From assembly GCA_033765305.1 (NCBI GenBank), contig JANRID010000028.1, forward strand, positions 1 to 64,000: 64,000 bases of DNA, given 5' to 3'. The translations under genes were made by a program, and so were the position numbers. Position 1 is the stretch's first letter, and each line of letters starts with the position of its first letter. This document shows positions 26,466-34,324 of the stretch, in pieces. The stretch is from RDXT01 sp033765305 (GTDB lineage: Bacteria > Bacteroidota > Bacteroidia > J057). The notes below the pieces were generated by a model. The model saw nothing but the letters and a program-made list of their open reading frames with translations, searched no databases and was not told the origin of the DNA.

Positions 26466-26753
26466 GGCACAGGTTCATGCATCGCACCGGTAAGATACGG
26501 GGCCGGATTCCGGACCGGGCAGAATCTTCGGGAAATTTGTTACCCGTTCGGCTGCGATGTTAGATCTCTCTAGGTAATACGGGTTTAATGGGGGAAAAGT
26601 GCGCCTGCGGCTGCTTGTTTGGTAAAAATGTATGCACGCCTGCCGGCACATCCGGCACAGGCTGCGTGTAATACCCGCCGCATGCGGCGTCTTTTCTGCC
26701 CTGTCCGTTTCTGCTGTCTGCGATTTTCCGCCCGGATGCAACATCCGCCTGCA
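26466..26753. other. Intergenic region without a recognisable gene
   Basis: No coding sequence is supported here. On the reverse strand, TATCTTAC close to 26490 could be a weak promoter for the patatin gene. A short A+T-rich part near 26560-26630 contains the inverted repeat TAGA-TCTC-TCTA. The fumarase terminator begins just after this stretch. Confidence 0.4.
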
Positions 26754-26792
26754 TGAAAAAGCGCCAGCGCCCCCGGTCGGGAGGCGCTGGCG
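26754..26792 (-). terminator. Terminator after fumarase gene
   Basis: A 10-bp perfect G+C-rich stem (26762-26771 with 26783-26792) is followed on the reverse strand by a U-run (complement of 26756-26760), 24 bases beyond the fumC stop codon. Confidence 0.85.
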
Positions 26793-26816
26793 GTCAGGAT
26801 GGGAGACTGATGCGGC

Positions 26817-28214
26817 TTACTTCAGATTGCCCACCATTTCCTCTGCTTTTACCCATTCGTCAAACTGCTCCGACGTCAGGTAGCCGAGGGCCAGGGCGGC
26901 CGCTTTCAGCGTGCTGCCTTCGCGGTGCGCCTTCTGGGCGATTTCGGCAGCTTTGTAATAGCCGATATGCGGATTCAGCGCGGTGACCAGCATCAGGCTC
27001 TGGTCGAGCTGGGCCTTGATGCGCGGATAGTTGGGCTCGATGCCGCTGGCGCAGTGCTCCTCGAAAGACATCGCGGCGTCGCCCAGCAGGCGGGCGCTCT
27101 GCAGCACATTTGCTGCAATCACCGGCTTGAATACGTTCAGCTGGAAATGGCCGTGCGTGCCCGCGACGGTCACCGCCGTATCATTGCCGATGACCTGGGC
27201 GCAGACCATCGTCATGGCCTCGGCCTGGGTCGGGTTGACCTTGCCGGGCATGATGGACGAGCCGGGCTCGTTTTCCGGAATCAGAATCTCGCCGATGCCG
27301 GAGCGCGGCCCGGAAGCGAGCATCCGGACATTGTTCGCAATATGCATCAGGCTCACCGCCAGGCGCTTGAGTGCACCGGATGCCTCCACCATGCCGTCGT
27401 GGGCGGAGAGCGCCTCAAATTTATTCGGCGCCGTGACGAAGGGCAGGCCCGTCAGCTCCGCAATCTGCTTGGCCACCACCACATCATATCCCGCAGGCGC
27501 GTTGAGGCCGGTGCCCACTGCCGTACCGCCGAGGGCCAGCTCAGCCAGCCGGGGCAGGGCTTTATGGAGCGCGTCGAGGCTGTTGTCCAGCTGCTGCACG
27601 TACCCGGAGAGTTCCTGCCCCAAGGTCAGCGGGGTGGCATCCATGAGGTGGGTCCGGCCCATTTTTACCACCTCCTGATACGCTTTTGCCTTGGCATCCA
27701 AGGTATTGCGCAGATGCTGAACGCCGGGGACGGTGATTTCCACAATCTGCTTGTAGGCCGCGATGTGCATCGCCGTCGGGTAGGTGTCGTTGGACGACTG
27801 CGACTTGTTCACATCATCGTTGGCTTTGAGGACCTTGTCCTTGTCGTCCAGCGAGCCGCCCCGGAGCACATGGCCCCGGTTGGCGATGACCTCATTGAGG
27901 TTCATGTTGCTCTGGGTCCCGGAGCCTGTCTGCCAGATCACGAGGGGAAACTGGTCGTCGAGCTTGCCGGCGAGGATCTCGTCGCAGACCTCGCCGATGA
28001 GGGCAGCCTTGTCGGCGGGCAGCACGCCCAGTTCGGCATTGGCGAGCGCAGCGGCTTTTTTCAGGTAGGCGAAGGCATAGATCACCTCGCGGGGCATCGA
28101 CGCTTCGGGGCCGATGCGGAAATTGTTGCGGCTGCGCTCGGTCTGCGCGCCCCAGTACACGTGGGAAGGGACCTGCACCTCGCCCATGGTGTCTTTTTCA
28201 ATGCGGTATGTCAT
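26817..28214 (-). CDS. fumC: Fumarate hydratase, class II
   Basis: A 465-residue class II fumarase, the oxygen-stable homotetramer that interconverts fumarate and malate in the TCA cycle. The signature GSSIMPGKVNPTQAE, with the catalytic Ser on the flexible loop, is present, along with TGSGTQSNMNLNEV, the NDDVNKSQSSNDTYPT segment and GRTHLMDATPLTLGQE, which contains the catalytic His. Length and motifs match the family fully. It is cytoplasmic and monocistronic, closed by its own terminator. Aconitase and citrate synthase genes lie elsewhere in the window in separate units. Confidence 0.97.
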   Translation of the reverse strand: MTYRIEKDTMGEVQVPSHVYWGAQTERSRNNFRIGPEASMPREVIYAFAYLKKAAALANAELGVLPADKAALIGEVCDEILAGKLDDQFPLVIWQTGSGTQSNMNLNEVIANRGHVLRGGSLDDKDKVLKANDDVNKSQSSNDTYPTAMHIAAYKQIVEITVPGVQHLRNTLDAKAKAYQEVVKMGRTHLMDATPLTLGQELSGYVQQLDNSLDALHKALPRLAELALGGTAVGTGLNAPAGYDVVVAKQIAELTGLPFVTAPNKFEALSAHDGMVEASGALKRLAVSLMHIANNVRMLASGPRSGIGEILIPENEPGSSIMPGKVNPTQAEAMTMVCAQVIGNDTAVTVAGTHGHFQLNVFKPVIAANVLQSARLLGDAAMSFEEHCASGIEPNYPRIKAQLDQSLMLVTALNPHIGYYKAAEIAQKAHREGSTLKAAALALGYLTSEQFDEWVKAEEMVGNLK

Positions 28215-28343
28215 AGAAGCAGTGATAGCGGGATATGCCAGGCGGAAGGCAGCCAGGCTCAGGGCGAAAATACAGGAGGATGGGACAACCGCAAAACCGG
28301 AAAGCCCCCTGCGGGGGCTGACTTTTGTCTTTCTGCGGGCGGA

Positions 28344-28781
28344 TCAGTTGTCTACGAGCCGGACCTCGTAATAATCGCCTTCGCTGAGGTACTGCAGCCA
28401 GAGCTCGTTTTCAGCCAGCCGGCGGATATCCATGAACAGCAGGCGGGTTTCGCCGGTGACGGGGTCTTTGAGGTCGAACGTCAGCTTGACCTGCTCCTTC
28501 ACGCTGGCCAGCTCCCAGGCGGCGGCAGTTTCCACCAGGGGCTGTCCCCGGAGCTGGATCTGCCAGGTCAGGCGCCCGGCTTTGGTGAAGTTCATCCCGA
28601 ATACCTCGTAGCGGTCGGTCTCGTCGAGGTTGTTGCGGAATACCTGGCCGGCTTTCCAGTTGTTGGCGACGCGCTCCTGCTTGCTGCGCAGGCTCATGAA
28701 AGGGCCATCCGTATATTTGACACAGGCACCGAGCAGCAGGGCCGCTGCCGCCAGGGTCATGAATGCGATACGCTGAATCAT
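28344..28781 (-). CDS. Small lipoprotein of unknown function
   Basis: A 145-residue lipoprotein: a signal sequence ends in LLLGAC (lipobox Cys about residue 20), followed by KYTDGPFMSLRSKQERVANNW. That opening resembles small lipocalin-like lipoproteins frequent in Bacteroidota, but the link is from memory of similar sequences. The rest is predicted as an all-beta domain with alternating strands. The ATG at 28781 is chosen because it starts the signal peptide; an in-frame ATG at 28865 would overlap the divergent recX start and gives a Cys-rich N-terminus of no sense. Confidence 0.75.
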   Translation of the reverse strand: MIQRIAFMTLAAAALLLGACVKYTDGPFMSLRSKQERVANNWKAGQVFRNNLDETDRYEVFGMNFTKAGRLTWQIQLRGQPLVETAAAWELASVKEQVKLTFDLKDPVTGETRLLFMDIRRLAENELWLQYLSEGDYYEVRLVDN

Positions 28782-28863
28782 GCGGATCTGTTTATTTGCA
28801 CTAGTACAACCACAGCAGGCGAATACCCTACAAATAACGCAATTCACCCAATAGCCTTGCATC

Positions 28864-29304
28864 ATGGACCGCGAAATCCTGGCGAAACTCTACAAATTCT
28901 GCGCCTACCGCGACCGCTCGCGGTCGGAGATCGTGGACAAGCTGCACAGCCTGGGCGTGGCCGGGCCGGAGGAAGACCTGTACCTGGAGCACCTGGCTGC
29001 GGAGCGGTTCTGGGACGAGGCGCGCTTCGCGTACCAGTATGCGCGGGGCAAATTCAACCAGAATGGCTGGGGCCGGACCCGGATCCGGCTGGAGCTGCGG
29101 CAGCGCGAGGTGCCCGCTGCGCTGATTGCCAGCGAGATGGCTTCAGCCATCCCGGAAGCGGAATACCGGGCTGCCATCCGCAAGCTCGCCGCCGCCAAGC
29201 TCGCCCAGCTGGGCGATGACCCCCAGGCGCGCGACAAGACGCTGCGATACCTGCTGCAGAAGGGCTTCGAGTGGGAGGTGCTGCGGGAAGAGGTGGAAGG
29301 ATAA
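28864..29304 (+). CDS. recX: RecX family regulatory protein
   Basis: A 146-residue RecX protein, the modulator that binds RecA filaments and restrains recombination. It shows the three-repeat all-helical pattern, including YRDRSRSEIVDKL, RFWDEARFAYQYARGKF and the NGWGRTRIRLELRQR segment, with a C-terminal repeat around RYLLQKGFEWEVL. It has the family's normal length. recA is not in this window, which is common. TAGCCTTG (28852-28859) lies just 4 bases before the ATG. The gene is divergent from the lipoprotein gene and convergent with the calpain-like gene. Confidence 0.93.
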   Translation: MDREILAKLYKFCAYRDRSRSEIVDKLHSLGVAGPEEDLYLEHLAAERFWDEARFAYQYARGKFNQNGWGRTRIRLELRQREVPAALIASEMASAIPEAEYRAAIRKLAAAKLAQLGDDPQARDKTLRYLLQKGFEWEVLREEVEG

Positions 29305-29317
29305 GCGGCCCCGGGCC

Positions 29318-30697
29318 TCAGTCCCCGGTATAGTCGCGCAGGACCGTAAATCCGTGGAAGGTGCTTTTGAAGACATTGACCGGCACGGCATCCTCGCCGG
29401 TGAGGTGGCGGCTGCCCCAGGGATTCTCCAGCTCGATATGGCCGTCGAGATTGAATCCGGTGAAATGATACATGTGCCAGTTGAGGATGCCGTAGGATAC
29501 CCGGAGGGGATGCGAACCGGAGGGCGTGCCGGCGACCACCGGCCAGCCGCTGTCCAGCGCTTCCTGGAGGCGTTCGCGGATGGCAGACTGGGTAAGGGAG
29601 GGGTTGGCATAGTAGGTCCCCCGGCTGCCGGTCAGGGCAAAGAGGCCGGTGCCGGCATCGCCGCCGGTATCGAGGGCGCCGTAGCCGCCGCGCAGGGAGG
29701 CATAGGCCTTTTCCAGCAGCTGCACCCACAGCTCCGGCTCACTGGCCGAGGTAATGCGGGCATACGCCTGGCCGCCGTCTCCGGAGACCGGGACATCGGG
29801 CCGCACGGTGACCGTTCGGGGCTGCGACGGATTCAGGCGGTCGCCGGATACGTAGAGGGTCACGTCATAGGTGCCGTCGCCGTTGTCGCGGATCAGCCGG
29901 CCAAGGGCTTCGGGATGGGTCTGGGCGACGGCGGCAATCGAGGCCATGAAATAGCAGTCGCTGAGCTGGCCCTGCACGACATCGTTGGGGTCGATGGCGT
30001 GCTCGTCGCCGGCGCCGCGCGAAAAGAGCTGGGCGATATACGGCGCCATCCGGTACTCGCGGGCCGCAGGCCCGGAAGCGCCTCCCCGCACACGGCCCGA
30101 AAGACGCGGATTGGCGGCAGCCGTGGCCGCAGCGTCCTCAGGCGCCCGGAATTCGGCCCCCTCCTCGATGATGCGGAGCCACTCGTCGTAATGCCCGAAG
30201 GGTTCGGGCAGGTTCATCTCCAGCCCCCAGAGCGGGTCGTTCACATCTCCGATCGCCGTATCGATGTCGTCCGCCGTGCCGCCGAATATCGTATCGGTCC
30301 GGTTGAACAGGGAATAGTTGCTGGCACGGCGCAGCAGCATATCCCGGATCAGCGCCAGGGAGCGCGCCTGCTCGAACTGCAGGTAGCTGTGCTCCGCGCC
30401 TGCGGAAAGCGCCGCCTGCAGGCGCCGGGCTTCGGCCACCAGCTCGCTGGAGCTCAAGGCGTTGTACAGCAGGTTGATCCCCAGCTGATGCTCGGCCAGA
30501 AACTGGTCCTCGCTCATCTCGTAGCCTTCCGGATAGCCGGCACGGGTACGGGAGGCGGGTGCCTCCTCCCGCTGAATAGGCTGGGTATGCGCAGCGGTCA
30601 GGGCAAACGGCGGCGCTGCAAGCGCAATGCCGCCTTGCTGCTCCGGCCGGGCGCCGGAGCGCCGGGCCTGCTGCCGGATTTGCTGGGGTGCGTACAC
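29318..30697 (-). CDS. Calpain-like (C2) cysteine protease, possible toxin/effector
   Basis: A 459-residue protein (GTG start at 30697). The C-terminal half is a calpain-family protease: active-site Cys 248 in QGQLSDCYFMASIAAV, the ELWVQLLEKAYASLRGGYG segment, His 408 in LNWHMYHFTGF and Asn 425 in ENPWG. The N-terminal part carries PPFALTA and PIQRE (residues 31-44), a pattern I recall from leader regions of Bacteroidota eCIS/DUF4157-associated proteins. There is no signal peptide. The GTG start is inferred from a TATATTGG promoter box on the reverse strand (30719-30726) and from poor coding quality of the preceding in-frame segment. It is convergent with recX and divergent from aconitase. 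Confidence 0.8.
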   Translation of the reverse strand: MYAPQQIRQQARRSGARPEQQGGIALAAPPFALTAAHTQPIQREEAPASRTRAGYPEGYEMSEDQFLAEHQLGINLLYNALSSSELVAEARRLQAALSAGAEHSYLQFEQARSLALIRDMLLRRASNYSLFNRTDTIFGGTADDIDTAIGDVNDPLWGLEMNLPEPFGHYDEWLRIIEEGAEFRAPEDAAATAAANPRLSGRVRGGASGPAAREYRMAPYIAQLFSRGAGDEHAIDPNDVVQGQLSDCYFMASIAAVAQTHPEALGRLIRDNGDGTYDVTLYVSGDRLNPSQPRTVTVRPDVPVSGDGGQAYARITSASEPELWVQLLEKAYASLRGGYGALDTGGDAGTGLFALTGSRGTYYANPSLTQSAIRERLQEALDSGWPVVAGTPSGSHPLRVSYGILNWHMYHFTGFNLDGHIELENPWGSRHLTGEDAVPVNVFKSTFHGFTVLRDYTGD

Positions 30698-30817
30698 GGG
30701 CGAACGGGTCTGATGACCAATATACGCATAATCCCCGCTGCGTCGTATGCCGCATCCGGAACTGCACCGGATTTGCCCGGCAAAGTCCACCGCAGATATG
30801 CGCAAAAGCCGTTTGAG

Positions 30818-30833
30818 CCGCTTGCGCAAGCGG
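30818..30833. repeat. Perfect 16-bp palindrome in the calpain/aconitase intergenic region
   Basis: CCGCTTGC-GCAAGCGG is perfectly self-complementary and continues imperfectly as AGCC...GGGCT. It is about 90 bases upstream of the calpain-gene promoter box and 57 bases upstream of the aconitase -7 box. Confidence 0.55.
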
Positions 30834-30856
30834 GCTAAGTTTACGTAGGTTTGCCG

Positions 30857-30897
30857 GGGGATTTTCCTGTGATTCAGGTAAAAATCCCCTATCTTTC
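30857..30897 (+). promoter_or_regulatory. Aconitase promoter with a large inverted repeat in front of the -7 box
   Basis: Thirteen-base arms (30857-30869 with 30875-30878 and 30881-30889, two-base bulge, loop TGATT) form a strong hyphenated inverted repeat that ends directly at TATCTTTC (30890-30897), a 7/8 match to TAnnTTTG. It covers the place of a -33 element, so a regulator bound there would control the promoter. The ATG of aconitase is 50 bases downstream. Confidence 0.55.
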
Positions 30898-30946
30898 CAT
30901 CCGCACTCCGATTCATCCCTCACGCATTACCATATAGCTGAATACC

Positions 30947-33205
30947 ATGGTATTTGATCTGGACATGATCCAAAGGCTGTATGCCGAACTGCCGGGCCGC
31001 GTAGCTGCTGCCCGCGCTGCTTTGGGCCGCCCGATGACGCTCGCTGAAAAAATCCTCTACGCCCACCTGCATGCCGATATGGCCCTCCAGCCTTATCAGC
31101 GCGGCAAGGACTATGTGGACTTCGCCCCCGACCGCGTGGCAATGCAGGACGCCACCGCCCAGATGGCCCTGCTGCAGTTCATGACCGCAGGCCGCAAGCG
31201 CGTAGCCGTCCCCTCCACCGTGCACTGCGACCACCTGATCCAGGCCAAAACCGGCGCCGATCAGGACCTCGCGACCGCACTGGATGTGAATAAGGAAGTG
31301 TACGATTTCCTGGCATCGGTCTCCAACAAGTACGGCATCGGGTTCTGGAAGCCGGGCGCTGGCATCATCCACCAGGTGGTGCTCGAAAACTACGCCTTCC
31401 CGGGCGGCATGATGATCGGCACCGATTCCCATACGCCCAATGCAGGCGGCCTGGGCATGATCGCCATCGGGGTAGGCGGTGCCGACGCCATGGACGTGAT
31501 GGCCGGCATGCCCTGGGAGCTCAAAATGCCGAAACAGATCGGCGTGCACCTGACCGGCAAGCTCAGCGGCTGGGCTTCACCCAAGGATGTGATCCTCAAG
31601 GTGGCCGGCATTCTGACGGTCAAAGGCGGCACCGATGCCATTGTGGAATACTTCGGCGAAGGCGCCCGCTCATTCTCCTGTACCGGCAAAGGCACCATCT
31701 GCAACATGGGTGCCGAGATCGGGGCTACGACCTCCACGTTCGGGTATGACGAGTCGATGGGCCGCTACCTGCGCGCCACCGGCCGGGCAGCAATTGCCGA
31801 TCTGGCCGACACCATCGCAGCGCACCTCACCGGCGATGCCGAGGTTTACGCCAACCCCGGCGCCTATTTCGACCAGGTCATCGAAATCAACCTCAGCGAG
31901 CTGGAGCCGCATGTCAACGGCCCCTTCACGCCGGACCTTGCATGGCCGCTGTCCAAATTTGCCGATGCCGTGCGCGAAAACGGCTATCCCAGCACCCTGG
32001 AAGTGGGCCTCATCGGCTCCTGCACCAACTCCTCCTACGAGGATCTGGACCGCGCCGCCTCCGTGGCGAAGCAGGCCGTATCCAAGCGCCTCAAGGCGCG
32101 GGCGGAGTTTACCGTGACGCCCGGCTCCGAACTGGTGCGCTACACCGTGGAGCGCGACGGCCAGCTCCAGGCGTTCGAAGACATCGGCGGAGTGGTCCTG
32201 GCCAATGCCTGCGGCCCCTGCATCGGCCAATGGGCCCGCCATATGGATGATCCGGAGCGCAAAAACTCCATCATCACTTCCTTCAACCGCAACTTCGCCA
32301 AGCGCAACGACGGCCTGGCCAATACCCATGCCTTCGTGGCTTCGCCGGAGATCGTGACGGCATTCGCCATTGCCGGCGACCTGACGTTCAACCCGCTGAC
32401 AGATTCCCTCGTCAATGAGGACGGCCAGCAGGTACAGCTCGACCCGCCCGCCGGCGAGGAGCTGCCCGCCCGCGGCTTCGATGTGGAAGATGCAGGCTAT
32501 GTGGCCCCGGTGGAAGACGGAAGCGAGCTGAATGTCGCTGTATCGCCTGAATCCCAGCGCCTCCAGCTGCTGGAGCCCTTCCCTGCCATGGACCCTGAGC
32601 GCTTCGTCGGCGCCCGTATCCTGATCAAGGCATTCGGCAAATGCACCACCGACCACATCTCCATGGCCGGACCCTGGCTGCGCTACCGCGGACACCTGGA
32701 CAACATTTCCAATAACCTCATGCTGGGCGCCATCAACGCCTGGACCCGCAAGGCGCAGACCCTCAGCCCGCTTACCGGCGAGTACGACGAGACGCCCAAG
32801 GTAGCCCGCGCACTCAAAAATGCCGGCTTGTACAGCGTCATCTTCGGCGACGAAAACTACGGCGAAGGCTCCTCCCGCGAGCATGCCGCCATGGAGCCCC
32901 GCCATATGAACGTGCTGGCCGTGGTGGTCAAATCTTTTGCCCGGATTCACGAGACCAACCTCAAGAAGCAGGGCATGCTGGCGCTTACCTTCGCCCAGCC
33001 TGCAGACTACGACAAAATCCGCGAGGACGACCTGATCGACATCGACGTAACCGGAATCGCGCCCGGCACGCAGGTGAAAATTACCCTGCGCCACCGCGAC
33101 GGCAGCAACGATACGATCCTCTGCAACCACTCCTACAATGCGCAGCAGATCGAATGGTTCAAAGCCGGCTCGGCGCTGAACCTGATCCGCCAGCAGTTGG
33201 GCTGA
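30947..33205 (+). CDS. acnA: Aconitate hydratase (mitochondrial-type)
   Basis: A 752-residue aconitase that isomerises citrate to isocitrate through a 4Fe-4S cluster. The cluster ligands are the Cys in GSCTNSS and the CxxC in ANACGPCIGQW. Substrate-site segments HCDHLIQ, TDSHTPNAGGLG, the swivelling domain 4 with GEGSSREHAAMEP, and the FARIHETNLKKQG region are intact. Length and sequence are close to the mitochondrial-type enzyme rather than to the ~890-residue AcnA/IRP-like or the AcnB types. The gene is monocistronic: it has its own promoter with an inverted repeat and is closed by a terminator. Confidence 0.96.
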   Translation: MVFDLDMIQRLYAELPGRVAAARAALGRPMTLAEKILYAHLHADMALQPYQRGKDYVDFAPDRVAMQDATAQMALLQFMTAGRKRVAVPSTVHCDHLIQAKTGADQDLATALDVNKEVYDFLASVSNKYGIGFWKPGAGIIHQVVLENYAFPGGMMIGTDSHTPNAGGLGMIAIGVGGADAMDVMAGMPWELKMPKQIGVHLTGKLSGWASPKDVILKVAGILTVKGGTDAIVEYFGEGARSFSCTGKGTICNMGAEIGATTSTFGYDESMGRYLRATGRAAIADLADTIAAHLTGDAEVYANPGAYFDQVIEINLSELEPHVNGPFTPDLAWPLSKFADAVRENGYPSTLEVGLIGSCTNSSYEDLDRAASVAKQAVSKRLKARAEFTVTPGSELVRYTVERDGQLQAFEDIGGVVLANACGPCIGQWARHMDDPERKNSIITSFNRNFAKRNDGLANTHAFVASPEIVTAFAIAGDLTFNPLTDSLVNEDGQQVQLDPPAGEELPARGFDVEDAGYVAPVEDGSELNVAVSPESQRLQLLEPFPAMDPERFVGARILIKAFGKCTTDHISMAGPWLRYRGHLDNISNNLMLGAINAWTRKAQTLSPLTGEYDETPKVARALKNAGLYSVIFGDENYGEGSSREHAAMEPRHMNVLAVVVKSFARIHETNLKKQGMLALTFAQPADYDKIREDDLIDIDVTGIAPGTQVKITLRHRDGSNDTILCNHSYNAQQIEWFKAGSALNLIRQQLG

Positions 33206-33232
33206 GCAGACACGGATACAGCTTCTATGCAG

Positions 33233-33259
33233 CGCGCAGGCCTCCGGCCTGCGCGTTTG
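33233..33259 (+). terminator. Terminator after aconitase gene
   Basis: A perfect 10-bp stem (33233-33242 with 33246-33255) with the loop TCC is followed by TTTG, 28 bases beyond the aconitase stop. It lies between two convergent genes. Confidence 0.75.
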
Positions 33260-33264
33260 CGTAT

Positions 33265-34143
33265 TCATGCTCCCCAGACCCCCTGATACGCCTGCTTGTA
33301 GGCCCGCGGGCTTTTGCCGGTGATGGCCTTGAACTGCCGGTTGAAGTTGGACAGGGTCCGGAACCCGCACTCATAGCTGATCTGGATCACGCTGAGCCGG
33401 TCTTCGAGCAGCAGCCGGCAGGCGTGGCCGATCCGCACCTCGCTTACAAAGGCGGAAAAATTTTTGCTGGCCCGCGCTTTGAAATAGCGGCTGAAGGCGG
33501 CCGGGCTCATGCTGGCAATGGCGGCGGCGGCTTCGAGGCTCAGCCGGCCGCGGAAATTCAGCATCACATACTGGTGCACATCGTTCATCCGGCGGGTATC
33601 CTGCTCCTCGTTGAGGTTGCTGTAATTCTCCCCCGCAATCAGGCGGAGGTCCGGGGCACGGGAGAGCAGGTCGAGTATCTGCAGCAGCAGCAGCACGCCC
33701 TCGAAGCCCTCGCAATGCGGCAGTTGCCGCATCATTGGGATCAGCCGGGCCCCGGTGGCCGGGCCCGCCTCGATGCCCCGCCGGGCATGGCCGAGCAGGT
33801 CGCGCAGCTTGCGGGCCTCCCGCTTTTCGGCAAACGGGCTCCCCAGCAGGTCCGCATGAAAATACACCACGATGCCATGCACGGACAAGCCGGAGCCCGG
33901 CGCAAAGTAGGCCTCGTCGCTCCGCCAGAGGTGCGGCAGGTCCGGGCCGGTAAATACCAGCTCGCCCGGCCCGAAGGGCTGGATCTGATCGCCTACAAAC
34001 CGGGTGCCTGTGCCTTCGAGCACCGCAAAGAGCTGGTATTCGGGGTGGAAATGCCAGTTGGGGTCGAAATACGGATCGCGCAGCTCGCGGGCCACGAAGA
34101 TCTGATCCTGCGGGATCGGCGATTTGCGGAGGGCGGATTTCAT
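33265..34143 (-). CDS. AraC family transcriptional regulator
   Basis: A 292-residue regulator. The N-terminal half is a cupin-like sugar-sensing domain (HFHPEYQLFAVLEGTG, then FGPGELVFTGPDLPH). The C-terminal ~100 residues are the AraC double helix-turn-helix, with LEAAAAIASMSPAAFSRYF and the second helix pair ISYECGFRTLSNFNRQFK, followed by TGKSPRAYK. Start ATG 34143 fits the usual length; the open frame continues upstream but with poor coding character. It is divergent from the ThuA/isomerase/MocA operon and is the likely local regulator, sensing a sugar or its oxidised derivative. Confidence 0.93.
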   Translation of the reverse strand: MKSALRKSPIPQDQIFVARELRDPYFDPNWHFHPEYQLFAVLEGTGTRFVGDQIQPFGPGELVFTGPDLPHLWRSDEAYFAPGSGLSVHGIVVYFHADLLGSPFAEKREARKLRDLLGHARRGIEAGPATGARLIPMMRQLPHCEGFEGVLLLLQILDLLSRAPDLRLIAGENYSNLNEEQDTRRMNDVHQYVMLNFRGRLSLEAAAAIASMSPAAFSRYFKARASKNFSAFVSEVRIGHACRLLLEDRLSVIQISYECGFRTLSNFNRQFKAITGKSPRAYKQAYQGVWGA

Positions 34144-34324
34144 TCCGGAATGCGGGAGAATCAGCCGAATATACCTGTTTTCTACTGAAACAAGGGCGAT
34201 TTTGCGCATTTTAAGATCAAAAAACAGGAAGTATTGGTAAAGATTGAGCGAGATTCCCGCCTGAAGGTTTTGCATCTTGCTGTATCGCCTACCGCTTTTC
34301 GCAGAACGTTCCAGAAAAAGGACT

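Noticed and set aside
30698..30916. Upstream extension of the calpain-like gene to an ATG at 30916
   Set aside because: The extension contains the inverted repeat, the palindrome and a promoter box, and its translation looks non-coding.
31670..33370. Reverse-strand open frame of 566 codons across aconitase
   Set aside because: Antisense to a highly conserved enzyme gene and crossing its terminator.
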